This document shows positions 50,280 through 59,587 of a stretch of DNA of 64,000 bases, piece by piece. A program made the translations under genes and the position numbers. Source of the stretch: Paracoccaceae bacterium (GTDB lineage Bacteria > Pseudomonadota > Alphaproteobacteria > Rhodobacterales > Rhodobacteraceae); assembly GCA_020832445.1 (NCBI GenBank), contig JAFIEO010000066.1, forward strand, positions 1-64,000, in the 5' to 3' direction. How positions within the stretch are numbered: position 1 is the stretch's first letter; every line of letters starts with the position of its first letter. The notes under the pieces are model-generated. The model did not search any database, was not told the origin of the DNA, and was given only the letters and a program-made list of their open reading frames with translations.

Positions 50280-51305
50280 TTAATGCAATTGCAAATGGCT
50301 GGATACAGCCCCAAGCATCCGGTTTTCGGCACTGAAATCTCGTCCGGCATAAACAGATGCAAGTCTGATCCCTGCCTTGTGAAGTGGCATGTCCACACCG
50401 ACAAGACCGGCAATATGTACAAGTGGAACCAACCCAAAAGGAATGTCCTCGGTCAGATAACGCGTATCAAGTGACCTTGGCCCGGGCACAGGCGGACCCT
50501 TGCTGCTGACTTGTGATGCCATTGCGGTCACAGGGCCGGCTGTGATGCCCGGAAAGGTTGAAAGATAGTGTTCGAAAACTGTGCGCACCTTCAATCCGAA
50601 ATGCGCCGCCAATGCCAGCCGTTCCAGATCAAGCGCTTCGATCACACGCCCGACTGATGGTGTGATACCGGCATAATTCTCCCAATTCTCGGCCTTTTCT
50701 ATTCGCGTCAGATTGGCCAACGCATTGGCAAGATGTATGGGCGGGTTAAGGTTGCTCAGGGCAACAGCCAGGGCACTGGGCAATTCGCGGAACTCTGTGT
50801 TGAACAAGCCTGCCAACACCGCATGACTGTCGTCTGGATCACGCGCAGCGGTTACAGCGTAGTCAACCCGGTCCCGAATGGTGCCACAGCTGATGCGGTC
50901 GGCAGCAATCCGGCGCGCAGTGACAACAGTGGTAGACCACGACATGATCGGAACCTGTTTGCCCGCGCTTTTCAGCATCTGGTCCGCATAAGCCGAACAC
51001 AGGCTAAGTTCCGCGCTGAAGATGATCGTCTGGCCAGACGTGGTTAACGGCACAAGCTGGTCGATCAGGTCTTGCGTGCCTCTGGCACCGCGCGCACAAA
51101 TAAGCACATCTGCGTTCTGAACCGCCTTGCGCAGGTCGGGGTTCTGCTGGATATGGCCCGAGAAGGTGAACGCACCCTCGACATATATTGTATCATTCAA
51201 CGGACCTGCCGTTTCAGACCACAGAACGACATCATGGCCGGACCGGGTCAGCATGGCAGCGTAGGTGATGCCAATGGCACCACCACCAAGAATTGCAACT
51301 TTCAT
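50280..51305 (-). CDS. Ketopantoate-reductase-like (PanE/ApbA) protein
   Basis: A 341-residue NAD(P)-dependent reductase. The Rossmann loop is VAILGGGAIGITYAAML and the sequence continues with the PanE/ApbA pattern (VLICARGARGTQDLI, later NWENYAGITPSVGRVIEALDLERLALA). The family reduces 2-dehydropantoate or similar 2-keto acids. It is transcribed with, and 28 bp after, the TRAP genes at 51334-54160, so its substrate is probably an imported oxo- or hydroxy-acid rather than the pantothenate precursor. ATG 51305 is used; the frame extends upstream without a good start. Confidence 0.82.
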   Translation of the reverse strand: MKVAILGGGAIGITYAAMLTRSGHDVVLWSETAGPLNDTIYVEGAFTFSGHIQQNPDLRKAVQNADVLICARGARGTQDLIDQLVPLTTSGQTIIFSAELSLCSAYADQMLKSAGKQVPIMSWSTTVVTARRIAADRISCGTIRDRVDYAVTAARDPDDSHAVLAGLFNTEFRELPSALAVALSNLNPPIHLANALANLTRIEKAENWENYAGITPSVGRVIEALDLERLALAAHFGLKVRTVFEHYLSTFPGITAGPVTAMASQVSSKGPPVPGPRSLDTRYLTEDIPFGLVPLVHIAGLVGVDMPLHKAGIRLASVYAGRDFSAENRMLGAVSSHLQLH

Positions 51306-51333
51306 ATTCTGTCTCTGGTTGTTTGGGCGACGT

Positions 51334-52635
51334 TCAGCCAACGATTCCGAAGGATTGCGGAAAGAACGTGCGTGGTAGAAAAAGGAAAACATCCGGCAAT
51401 AGAATGACGCCGATGATCACAAGCAGTGTCAGCCCAACGATGGGCAGGACCGCCATGAACGCACGGGGCGTCGAAACATTGCCGATTTGCGCCGCGATCA
51501 GCAGGCAAATGCCATAAGGTGGCGTTGTCAGCCCGACGGCCAGCGAAAGGCAGACCACAAGTGCCATGTGAATATCGGATATCTGCGCGGCACTTGTCAG
51601 TTCCTTGATGATCGGCAAGAAGATGATCACTGCGGTCATAGGGCTAAGAACAGTTCCCACCAGCAGGCAGAAGACCATTATCATAAGCATCACCGCAATC
51701 GGGTGATCCGACACACCCAGGATGAAGTCCGCAACATCCTGCGCGATGCCCATATAGGCTATCAGCCACCCCATGATCCCGGCGGCGGCCACCGCGAACA
51801 TCGGCAAAGAATAGGCCACGACCGTAGAAGAGATCAGCTCGAACAGTTGCCCCGGCCTGATGGTCCGATAGACGACCACTGCCAGCACAAACCCGATCAA
51901 TGCAGCTACAGAAGCCGCTTCGGTTGCTGTGAAGAAGCCACTGGTGATACCGCCCAGGATGACGATGGGGATCAGAAGCACTGGTGCGGCCATCCGCCCG
52001 GAACGCAGCCGACCACGCAAGTCAACGCGTTCGGGATTCACGACGCCATAGCGGCTGGCAACATGATATGTGTAACCCATCTGCACAAGCCCAACGAGCA
52101 CACCAGGCAAGATCCCCGCAAGAAACAGTGCCGCAATCGAGATGTTCCCGAACGCACCGTATATTACGAAAAGGATCGATGGCGGAATAATCACCCCCAA
52201 GGTCGAGGATGTCGCGGTCAGCGCCACCGCAAAAGGGGCCGGATAACCGGCTTTCTTCATGGTCGGAATCATGATCGCCCCGACACTGGCAGTGTCTGCC
52301 GCAGCCGAACCTGACATCGAGGCAAACATCATACTTACCAGCACATTGATGTGACCAAGACCGCCCTTAATATGTCCGACCATGGATTGCGCGAACATCA
52401 TCAGCCGTTCGGTGATGCCGCTGTCGTTCATCAACCGTCCAAGCAGCAGGAAAAAAGGAACTGCCAGCAGCGCGAAAGAGTTGATGTTCGACACCATCTG
52501 ATTGACCACCGATGTCGGCGGCAGACCAAGTGTCAGCACCGTCAGCAATGACGACACACCTATTGCGAAAGCAATTGGAACACGCAGGGTGATCAGCGCG
52601 ATGAAACTTCCCAATAATATGACGATGGAATTCAT
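51334..52635 (-). CDS. TRAP transporter large permease, DctM-like (TRAP system B)
   Basis: A 433-residue membrane protein with about 12 segments and the DctM signature STLGVIIPPSILFVIYG plus MSGSAAADTASVGAIMIP. It is the third of three TRAP genes; the ATG overlaps the end of the small permease gene. It works with the receptor at 53174. Confidence 0.94.
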   Translation of the reverse strand: MNSIVILLGSFIALITLRVPIAFAIGVSSLLTVLTLGLPPTSVVNQMVSNINSFALLAVPFFLLLGRLMNDSGITERLMMFAQSMVGHIKGGLGHINVLVSMMFASMSGSAAADTASVGAIMIPTMKKAGYPAPFAVALTATSSTLGVIIPPSILFVIYGAFGNISIAALFLAGILPGVLVGLVQMGYTYHVASRYGVVNPERVDLRGRLRSGRMAAPVLLIPIVILGGITSGFFTATEAASVAALIGFVLAVVVYRTIRPGQLFELISSTVVAYSLPMFAVAAAGIMGWLIAYMGIAQDVADFILGVSDHPIAVMLMIMVFCLLVGTVLSPMTAVIIFLPIIKELTSAAQISDIHMALVVCLSLAVGLTTPPYGICLLIAAQIGNVSTPRAFMAVLPIVGLTLLVIIGVILLPDVFLFLPRTFFPQSFGIVG

Positions 52636-53177
52636 TCCGGCTCCTTGCCCCCGATAGAGGATATTCCCCGGACTTCCCGCAAACCCTGAAAGGCAATCTC
52701 TATTGTAAACAGCATCATTGCCGCGCCGCTGATTGCGACGACGATGTTCTGGTAAAACAGCGGAAACCCAAGCGAAAACGAATAACGCCGCCAGCCAAGC
52801 TGGGCATATTCAAGACCATTGACGGCCATCACCCAGATCAAGGGAAACCCAAGGACAATAGCCAGCAGGCGCAGGAAAAGGTTGATGCGCACATAGTGTT
52901 CGGGAAAGACTTCGACAACGTAGTGCAATCCGTGGCGGTATCCTATGGCGGCGCCAAGAAAGACACTCCAGATGAAACAAAACATCGCGATTTCATCTGT
53001 CCAGACAAAGGACATCGAAATGAAATTCCGAACAAATACCTGAAACAGGATCACCAAGATAAAGGCTGCAAACAAAACACCGCCTGTGATCTTCAGTATA
53101 GCCTCTATGATGTTGTTGAGCTTGCTTATCATGCGCGCACCGATCTTCTTTGATACAGACCTGGTTCGGGTGGTCAC
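52632..53177 (-). CDS. TRAP transporter small permease, DctQ-like (TRAP system B)
   Basis: About 181 residues with four predicted membrane segments (e.g. VLFAAFILVILFQVFV, AMFCFIWSVFLGAAIGY). A GTG start at 53177 overlaps the receptor stop (GTGA), unlike the systems where a hairpin separates them; ATG 53132 would give a shorter DctQ-like protein. Which start is used is uncertain. Confidence 0.85.
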   Translation of the reverse strand: MTTRTRSVSKKIGARMISKLNNIIEAILKITGGVLFAAFILVILFQVFVRNFISMSFVWTDEIAMFCFIWSVFLGAAIGYRHGLHYVVEVFPEHYVRINLFLRLLAIVLGFPLIWVMAVNGLEYAQLGWRRYSFSLGFPLFYQNIVVAISGAAMMLFTIEIAFQGLREVRGISSIGGKEPE

Positions 53178-54160
53178 TCGACGCTGCGGATCAGTTCCAG
53201 CAGATCCGCGACATCAAGTTCGGCGGCGACCTGATCATGCAGTGGCGCGACGATTTCAATAAAGGGTGCCTTGTCAACCTCGGTCACGGTCACCTGCCCG
53301 CTTTCGATCAGCGGTTGCAGCAGCGATTGGTCATATTGGATGCCCGCATCAATAGCCACCTGAGAGGCGCGCGCGGCGGCGTCCATCAATGCGTCCTGAT
53401 CCTCGGGGCTAAGCCTGTCGAAGCTGGCCTGACTCATGGTGATATGGCTGACCATGAATTGATGTTCAGTCCGGGCGTGATAGGGCGCAACCTCATACAG
53501 CTTGTTTGCGACATAGGCGCTGATCGTGCTCTCGAATGCATCGACCACGCCTGTCTGCATGCCTGTGTATAGCTCCGTGAACGGCAGCGAGGACGGCAGC
53601 GCACCCGATGTTTCCCACATCAAGGCGTCCATACGCGACCCCGGCACACGCATCCGCAGGGCGGAAATATCTTCGATCTCAGTCACGCTATGTCTGCGGT
53701 TGCTAAGATTTCGGACGCCGCCCCCTGTCAGCGCAAGCAGTTTCAGCCTACTTCCGTTATTCGCATACACATCGCGAAAATAGTCTGAAACAGCGCTGTC
53801 TGTGGCAACGGTCGCGCGAAGTGCCTCATCATTGGCAAAAAGATAGCTGAGCGAGAAAAGCTGAAATTCGGGAAAGAAGGGCGTGGCTTCCTGCGTGCCG
53901 CCGATCAGGATATCAATTGTCCCCAAGCGCATTTCGTCCAGTGCGGTTGCGTCATTTCCAAGCGAACCGCCGCTGAAGATGCGGATATCCACACGCCCGT
54001 CCGTCGCCTCCAGCATATCCTCGCGCAGCGCTTCGGCGGCATCAAGCCACGGGTGTGGTGCATTGGCCTGTGTTGACAGGCGCAGCGTCTGGGCCGTTGT
54101 CGGAAGTGCGATGCCGGCAAGAAGAACGCAGACAGTTGACAGTTGAGCAATATTTTTCAT
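53174..54160 (-). CDS. TRAP transporter substrate-binding protein, DctP-like (system B)
   Basis: A 328-residue periplasmic receptor. The signal peptide spans residues 1-23 (ending TTAQ), then RLSTQANAPHPWLDAAEALREDM and the carboxylate-binding region ISALRMRVPGSRMDALMWETSGA (conserved Arg). It is the first gene of TRAP system B, divergent from the LysR gene. The substrate is likely a small carboxylic acid. Confidence 0.92.
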   Translation of the reverse strand: MKNIAQLSTVCVLLAGIALPTTAQTLRLSTQANAPHPWLDAAEALREDMLEATDGRVDIRIFSGGSLGNDATALDEMRLGTIDILIGGTQEATPFFPEFQLFSLSYLFANDEALRATVATDSAVSDYFRDVYANNGSRLKLLALTGGGVRNLSNRRHSVTEIEDISALRMRVPGSRMDALMWETSGALPSSLPFTELYTGMQTGVVDAFESTISAYVANKLYEVAPYHARTEHQFMVSHITMSQASFDRLSPEDQDALMDAAARASQVAIDAGIQYDQSLLQPLIESGQVTVTEVDKAPFIEIVAPLHDQVAAELDVADLLELIRSVE

Positions 54161-54208
54161 TTTGAACCTTTCCCTGTTGATTGTGACGCTTGGTGTGCGC
54201 CTTCTTCA

Positions 54209-54239
54209 TTGACAAAGGATCAGACAACCTAACTATAAT
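54209..54239 (+). promoter_or_regulatory. Sigma70-like promoter of the LysR gene, with candidate LysR site
   Basis: TTGACA (54209-54214) and TATAAT (54234-54239) are perfect consensus hexamers but 19 bp apart, slightly long. CTATAATG occurs here and again at 54261. Between 54263 and 54280, ATAA-N10-TTAT forms an inverted repeat, close to the T-N11-A pattern of LysR sites. The divergent TRAP promoter must lie in the same 118 bp. Confidence 0.5.
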
Positions 54240-54278
54240 GTCAAATATCAATGAAGCATCCTATAATGCGCTAGAGTT

Positions 54279-55223
54279 ATGATAGACCTTCCGAAAGATA
54301 CTCCCTTGCCGCGCGTCACCTTGCGCCAGGTAGAGGCATTTCGCGCCGTCATGCGAACGCACGGGATGACGTCGGCGGCACAAATGCTGTCTATTTCCCA
54401 ACCTGCCGTAAGCAGGCTGATCGCCGATATGGAACTGGGGCTGGGGCTGAAGCTTTTTGAACGCAACGGTCCGCGGCTGAAACCCACTGACAATGCCTTG
54501 CGCCTTATGGAGGAGGTGGAGCGCGTCTTTCTGGGGCTGCATCAGATCGAACAGGCCGCGCGCACGATCAAGCGCTTTCCACAAACGCTGATGCGGATTG
54601 CGGCGCCGCCTTTTCTGTCATTGGAATATGTGGCGGTTGTGGTCGGGGCCTTGCGGCGCGCCTACCCCGAGTTGCGTTTCAGCATCCATACCGACAGTTC
54701 CATGTCGATTGCAGACCAGATTGCGCGGGGGCAGCATCATCTGGGGTTTTGCACCCTGCCCGCCAGCGCGGATGATGTGCGTGTCGTGCATGAAAGCCGG
54801 GTCGAGGCCGTTTGCGTACTCCCGCGGTCGCACCCGCTGGCGGCGAATGACACCATATATGTGTCCCAACTTGAACATGAGCCGCTGATAGTCCTTGGCC
54901 AAAGCGGCAGCATCCGCCCCCAGATCAATGATGTTTTTGCGGCCGAGCAGATATCACCAAATATAGTTGGCGAAATACTGTTTGCTGCAACCGCAGGAAG
55001 CCTTGTCTCCGAAGGGGTGGGCCTTGCATTGATGGACCCGTTTTCCGCCCGCGCGTGCCGCAGCAATGCCATCGTGATCCGCCGCTTCATGCCGCGTGTC
55101 GAACTAAGCTATTCGATGATTGTTCCTTTACACACCAAACTTGGCGACCCGATCGCGTTTGCCACCCGTATTGTACGCGACGAAATCGAGCCGATGTTAC
55201 CAGACTGGGCATTCCAAAACTGA
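54279..55223 (+). CDS. LysR-family transcriptional regulator
   Basis: A 314-residue LysR protein: N-terminal helix-turn-helix (VTLRQVEAFRAVMRTHGMTSAAQMLSISQPAVSRLIADME) and a C-terminal effector domain of about 220 residues. LysR proteins usually activate a divergent gene set when an inducer binds. Here the divergent set is TRAP system B plus the PanE-like reductase, so its ligand may be the imported acid. Confidence 0.92.
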   Translation: MIDLPKDTPLPRVTLRQVEAFRAVMRTHGMTSAAQMLSISQPAVSRLIADMELGLGLKLFERNGPRLKPTDNALRLMEEVERVFLGLHQIEQAARTIKRFPQTLMRIAAPPFLSLEYVAVVVGALRRAYPELRFSIHTDSSMSIADQIARGQHHLGFCTLPASADDVRVVHESRVEAVCVLPRSHPLAANDTIYVSQLEHEPLIVLGQSGSIRPQINDVFAAEQISPNIVGEILFAATAGSLVSEGVGLALMDPFSARACRSNAIVIRRFMPRVELSYSMIVPLHTKLGDPIAFATRIVRDEIEPMLPDWAFQN

Positions 55224-55284
55224 AGTGTTGATTGCCAAACGCGCAGATCATCGTGGCATCAGCAGGGCTTCAAGCCGGTTTTCT

Positions 55285-56457
55285 TCACCAGTTTGCGATT
55301 GTTCCGTCAGCCAGCCGGGCCTCCAGTGCGGGAACAACTTCTGGCTTGAACGGGTGGCGGGCCGCGGCCTTTTCGTTGATTTCAACACCGAATCCCACAC
55401 CCTGCGGGACATTCCAGTATCCATCAACAAGATGCATAGGATGCGAAAAAATTTCGTCAAACCATGGCACTAACCCTACCGCTTCTTCTTGAATAACAAA
55501 ATTGGGCGTTGCAACGTCGAAATGCAAAGCCACCGCACCTGCCACCGGTCCCATGGGGTTATGTGGCGCAATGCCCATCTGTCCGGCCTCGGCAATGGCC
55601 GCAATCTTGCGCCCGCCGGTCAAGCCACCGCAATGGCTAAGGTCGGGCTGGACATGCGCGACAGCCCTGTGTTCGGCCAGTTCCGCAAATTCGCGGGGGG
55701 TGAACAGCCGCTCGCCCGTGGCCAGCGGGCAATTCACGCGCTTGGAAAGTGCGGCCATGGCAGGGGCATCACCCGGCTGGATCGGTTCTTCAATGAATAG
55801 CGGGCTGATTGGCGCGATAACATCAATATACGCTTTTGCCACTTCGGGTGATGCTGGCCTGCCGTGAAAATCTGTCATGATGGCCACTTCGGGACCAACC
55901 CTGTCACGCACCGCCTGCGCCAGTTTTTCGACATGCAACAGGTCAGGCAGGGGTGCTTCATACCCTGAATATGGCACGAACCCCAGCTTGACCGCGTTGT
56001 ACCCCATTTCAACGGTTTCCTGAACCGCGTCGCAGAATGCGCCAATGTCATCTGTGCCAACCTGTGCGCCGATGCGTGCGCGGCGCATATGGGTATAGAC
56101 CCTTACGCGGTCACGCACCTGTCCGCCCAAAAGTTGCCAGACCGGCACCCCCAGATCCTTGGCCTTGATGTCCCAAAGCGCCTGATCGATGGCTGATACC
56201 GCCGACATACCGATCGACCCCAGTGGCCAGAAACTGAACTTCGTCATCTTGCTGAAAATATGTTCAATGCGGCGCGGATCCTCGCCAATGACGAATTGCG
56301 CCAGATCGTCAACCGCACCAAGGACCGCGCGGGTTTTCCATTCCAATGTCGCCTCGCCCCAGCCGTGCAGGCCGGGTTGGTCGGTCTGGACCTTCACGAA
56401 GATCCAGTTCCGGTGAATGGCGTTTACAACCACAGTGCTGATGCCGGTAATCTTCAT
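55285..56457 (-). CDS. Mandelate racemase/enolase-superfamily dehydratase, galactonate-dehydratase-like
   Basis: A 390-residue enolase-superfamily enzyme. Residues seen: MTDFHGRPS-like metal Asp (DFHGR), FIEEPIQP (metal Glu), ATGERLF (metal Glu), and the catalytic His in IAPHNPMGPVAG. That His with the D-F-H-G-R pattern fits D-galactonate dehydratase and related sugar-acid dehydratases, which remove water from an aldonic acid to give a 2-keto-3-deoxy acid. It lies upstream of a small gap before TRAP system C and is in the same orientation, so the importer probably brings in its sugar acid. ATG 56457 follows GAGAGGAC. Confidence 0.85.
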   Translation of the reverse strand: MKITGISTVVVNAIHRNWIFVKVQTDQPGLHGWGEATLEWKTRAVLGAVDDLAQFVIGEDPRRIEHIFSKMTKFSFWPLGSIGMSAVSAIDQALWDIKAKDLGVPVWQLLGGQVRDRVRVYTHMRRARIGAQVGTDDIGAFCDAVQETVEMGYNAVKLGFVPYSGYEAPLPDLLHVEKLAQAVRDRVGPEVAIMTDFHGRPASPEVAKAYIDVIAPISPLFIEEPIQPGDAPAMAALSKRVNCPLATGERLFTPREFAELAEHRAVAHVQPDLSHCGGLTGGRKIAAIAEAGQMGIAPHNPMGPVAGAVALHFDVATPNFVIQEEAVGLVPWFDEIFSHPMHLVDGYWNVPQGVGFGVEINEKAAARHPFKPEVVPALEARLADGTIANW

Positions 56458-56497
56458 GAAGTCCTCTCGCATTGCGATATGCCCGTGTTGCGGGGCG

Positions 56498-57772
56498 TCA
56501 GTTTAACAGGTCAGGCAGATAGCTGGAAATGCCCGGAATTAGGCAAACAAGGCCGATGGCCAGCAGTTGCGCCAGCAGAAATGGCAATATTGCACGCATT
56601 AACGGATACATCCGCACGCGGCCCACACGCATCATCACAAACAGCACCACCCCGACAGGGGGCGTGACAAGGCCCATTGCAAGGGTCAGCATGATGACCA
56701 TGGCCGCCTGCATCGGGTCTATGCCAAGCTGGTAGACCACAGGCATCAGCAGGGGTGCAAAGATCAGGATTGCCGCGCCAATATCCAGAAAGGTGCCAAG
56801 CACCAGCATCAGCGCGGCCACTGCAAACAGAAACAACAGCGGATTGTGTTGGAAGACACTGGCAGCCGAGGCCACCCATGACGCGATACCAAGAAGGTTC
56901 AGCGCGTAGGACAATATTGTTGCAGCGGCGACAAGCAGGTAAATCGTGGCCGATGTGCGCGCCGCCCGCAAGAATGCCTTCCATAGCCCTTTCAGGTCCA
57001 TCACGCGAAACACGACCGTGGACAGGAAAATGGCATATGCAACCGCAACCCCGCCGCCTTCTGTGGCGGTGTATATTCCGGCAAGCATTCCGCCGATGAT
57101 GATGACCGGCAGGGTCAGAACCGCGATGGCCTCGATGATCATGCGGCCAGCACCGTTACTGTTGAAGACCAGACGCCGCGGTTTTGGCACCCGCTTGCGA
57201 AACGCATCAATTGCGACAACTGCGGCGCAGGCCCCACCAAGCAACAGGCCCGGCAGAATACCGGCCAGAAACAGGTCAATGACCGAAAGGCCGGTTACGG
57301 CCGCCATAATGATTGCCAGCCCCGATGGCGGAATGATTGGCCCCACAATCGAAGAGGCCGCAGTGACGGCTGCGGCATATTCCTTGGTATAGCCTTCTTT
57401 GGGCATTTCTTCGGTAAACACCCGCCCCAGTGCCGCAGCATCCGCCACTGCCGAACCGGATATTCCCGCAAACAGAACCGACGTGCCGATATTGGCATAG
57501 GCCGTGCCGCCACGCAGCCAGCTTGTGGCGGCGGATGCAATGGAAATCAGCCGCGCGGTGATGCCACCCTGACTCATGATTTCAGCCGCCAGAATATAAA
57601 ACGGCACCGCAAGGAAAATGAAACTGTCCACACCGGTAAACAACCGCGTTGCCGTCACGGACAGCGGGATACCCGCCAGCCAGACCCCAAGAATACCTGC
57701 AAGCCCGATGGCAAATGCGACAGGAATCCCAATAAACAGCAGGCCAAGACCCAGAATTGCAACCCAGATCAT
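56498..57772 (-). CDS. TRAP transporter large permease, DctM-like (TRAP system C)
   Basis: A 424-residue membrane protein with about 12 segments; the DctM signature SIVGPIIPPSGLAIIMAAV is present. It precedes the dehydratase gene by 40 bp on the same strand and overlaps the small permease gene by ATGA, forming one transport unit with the receptor at 58409. Confidence 0.94.
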   Translation of the reverse strand: MIWVAILGLGLLFIGIPVAFAIGLAGILGVWLAGIPLSVTATRLFTGVDSFIFLAVPFYILAAEIMSQGGITARLISIASAATSWLRGGTAYANIGTSVLFAGISGSAVADAAALGRVFTEEMPKEGYTKEYAAAVTAASSIVGPIIPPSGLAIIMAAVTGLSVIDLFLAGILPGLLLGGACAAVVAIDAFRKRVPKPRRLVFNSNGAGRMIIEAIAVLTLPVIIIGGMLAGIYTATEGGGVAVAYAIFLSTVVFRVMDLKGLWKAFLRAARTSATIYLLVAAATILSYALNLLGIASWVASAASVFQHNPLLFLFAVAALMLVLGTFLDIGAAILIFAPLLMPVVYQLGIDPMQAAMVIMLTLAMGLVTPPVGVVLFVMMRVGRVRMYPLMRAILPFLLAQLLAIGLVCLIPGISSYLPDLLN

Positions 57773-58302
57773 TGGCTGGCACCATTTGCGCCGCTTTTCG
57801 GTGTATCGGCATTAACCGCGCCATCGTCATCCGGCTCGAAGCCCGAGAACCAGCTTAGCGCGATCTGCACCAGCATAAGCGCCGCACCGACCGGCAAGGC
57901 GGCATAAGGAATGACCATGGGAATCCCCGATGCGGGGGCCGTTTGCGCCGCGTTGCGCAGGGCCAGTGGCCAGCCATAATAAAGGATCACGACACAGAAA
58001 ATCGCAGCGACCGAATATAGCGCCGATTTGACAAACCGGATCATGTTTGGCCTGACCAGCCCTTCCAGCATCTCGATGCCCATATGCTCGACACGGAAAA
58101 TGCATGCGACACTGCCCAGCATCATCAACCAGATCATGGAATATCGCATCACTTCCTCTGTCCAGCTGAAGCCGGTGCTGAAGAAATAGCGCCCGCCAAC
58201 CTGCGTCAGGTTCAGCACCGTCACAGCGATCAGCAAAAGACCTGCGATAATTTCGGTGCTCATGGCAAGCACGCGGGCAGCGTGTGTTGCAATACGCGTC
58301 AT
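57769..58302 (-). CDS. TRAP transporter small permease, DctQ-like (TRAP system C)
   Basis: A 177-residue protein with four membrane segments. The open frame could start as far up as 58395, but a 15-bp perfect hairpin lies at 58367-58398 between the receptor stop and this gene, so translation should begin after it; ATG 58302 is the first good candidate and gives a DctQ-sized product. Confidence 0.85.
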   Translation of the reverse strand: MTRIATHAARVLAMSTEIIAGLLLIAVTVLNLTQVGGRYFFSTGFSWTEEVMRYSMIWLMMLGSVACIFRVEHMGIEMLEGLVRPNMIRFVKSALYSVAAIFCVVILYYGWPLALRNAAQTAPASGIPMVIPYAALPVGAALMLVQIALSWFSGFEPDDDGAVNADTPKSGANGASQ

Positions 58303-58366
58303 GTCTGACCCATCAATTGTTCCAGCCGCGGGGGCCGCGATGATTTCGGTGAATGGTGGAATGTCA

Positions 58367-58398
58367 CCCGTGGCCTTGCTGCACAGCAAGGCCACGGG
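58367..58398 (-). terminator. Long perfect hairpin between TRAP receptor and small permease (system C)
   Basis: CCCGTGGCCTTGCTG (58367-58381) and its exact complement (58384-58398) form a 15-bp stem with a 2-nt gap, so the real loop is a few nucleotides. It lies between the receptor stop (58409) and the DctQ start. Likely a processing or partial-termination signal that favours receptor over membrane subunits. Confidence 0.7.
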
Positions 58399-58408
58399 CG
58401 GGGAGCAA

Positions 58409-59437
58409 TCAGTTCCGGTAGAGTGCGGCTTTTGCCTCTTCTACTGTTGCGATCAGTTCGTCGACCAGGTCATCACCGACATTTCCGCGGATGAAATCCA
58501 GCACAGCGGGCTGGGTGATTTCCTTGAAGGCTGCCTTTTCTTCAGGCGTGGAGACATGAATTTCCATCCCCAGTTCGTCGGCCAGCTGGCGGCTGAAACG
58601 CCAGTCGCCTTCGGTTTTCTGAAGGTTTTCTGTCCACGCCATCAGAAGGGCCGCGTCCTGAATGACCTGCTGATGGCCCGGTTCCAGCGAATTGAACCAG
58701 TCATCATTGGCAATAATGACATGCAGCCCAAAGGTGTGTTCGTTCAGTGTGTAATATTTCTGAACCTCGCCATGGCCGCCACCATAGACCACGGCTGGCG
58801 GGTTTTCCTGCCCGTCAACCACACCCTGACGCAGCGCCATCACTACTTCGGCCCCGCTGATCGGCACGGCGGTCGCGCCCAGCGAATTCACCAGCTCCAT
58901 ATAGACCGGGCTTTCCATGGTGCGGATCTTAAGCCCGCGCATGTCTTCTGGGTTGATCAGGGGCCGGATGTTGTTGGTGAATGACCGAAAGCCGTTTTGC
59001 GAGAATGCCAGCGCACGAATTCCGGTTTGTGCCAGAATATCGTCTTTCATGTTTTCGGCAAATTCACTTTCCAGCACACGCCATGCCACAGGTGCAGACT
59101 CGAACAAGTAGGGAATCGACCAGACCTGCATAGGCGCATAAAAGCCGCTCATCGCACCATCGGCAGGAAAGCTGAGTTCGAGGCTGCCCTGCTGGACCAT
59201 CTCGATCATTTCGCGTTCACCACCAAGCTGGTTGTTGGGGAACAGCCGCACCGTCAACTCGCCATTGGTTTTGAATTCGACATATTCCTTGAAACGGACA
59301 AGGGCATTATATTCCGGAAAGTCCCCCTCTGGAATGCCGATGCCGAATTTAATCTCGGTCGCGTCCGCATGGGACGCACCGAACGCAAAGGTGGCGGCAG
59401 CAAGCGCTGCAGCGCAGATTGCACTTTTCATATTCAT
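58409..59437 (-). CDS. TRAP transporter substrate-binding protein, DctP-like (system C)
   Basis: A 342-residue periplasmic receptor. The signal peptide covers residues 1-25 (MNMKSAICAAALAAATFAFG). The DctP fold shows IKFGIGIPEGDFPEYNALVRF and MRGLKIRTMESPVYMELVNSLG, with the conserved Arg that binds a carboxylate. ATG 59437 has GGAGGAGG upstream. The first TRAP gene of its operon, divergent from a GntR/FCD gene; the enolase-type dehydratase at 55285 is the probable metabolic partner. Confidence 0.92.
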   Translation of the reverse strand: MNMKSAICAAALAAATFAFGASHADATEIKFGIGIPEGDFPEYNALVRFKEYVEFKTNGELTVRLFPNNQLGGEREMIEMVQQGSLELSFPADGAMSGFYAPMQVWSIPYLFESAPVAWRVLESEFAENMKDDILAQTGIRALAFSQNGFRSFTNNIRPLINPEDMRGLKIRTMESPVYMELVNSLGATAVPISGAEVVMALRQGVVDGQENPPAVVYGGGHGEVQKYYTLNEHTFGLHVIIANDDWFNSLEPGHQQVIQDAALLMAWTENLQKTEGDWRFSRQLADELGMEIHVSTPEEKAAFKEITQPAVLDFIRGNVGDDLVDELIATVEEAKAALYRN

Positions 59438-59522
59438 GGTTTCCTCCTCCATTCGATCTGGTGGCGCAGGCGGGTGTCGTTTTTTTTGGTGCCAATGCGT
59501 TGCCAGTGCAGGCCGGGTGGCG

Positions 59523-59537
59523 CTACATAAGATGTAG
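59523..59537. promoter_or_regulatory. GntR/FCD operator candidate
   Basis: CTACAT-AAG-ATGTAG is a perfect 6-bp inverted repeat with a 3-nt spacer in the gap between TRAP system C and the divergent GntR gene, about 50 bp before the GntR start. A plausible autoregulatory operator; not verified. Confidence 0.5.
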
Positions 59538-59587
59538 GATGACTCACTCTAGATCATATGTAAAGAATAATTGGAGATGTGGACAAC

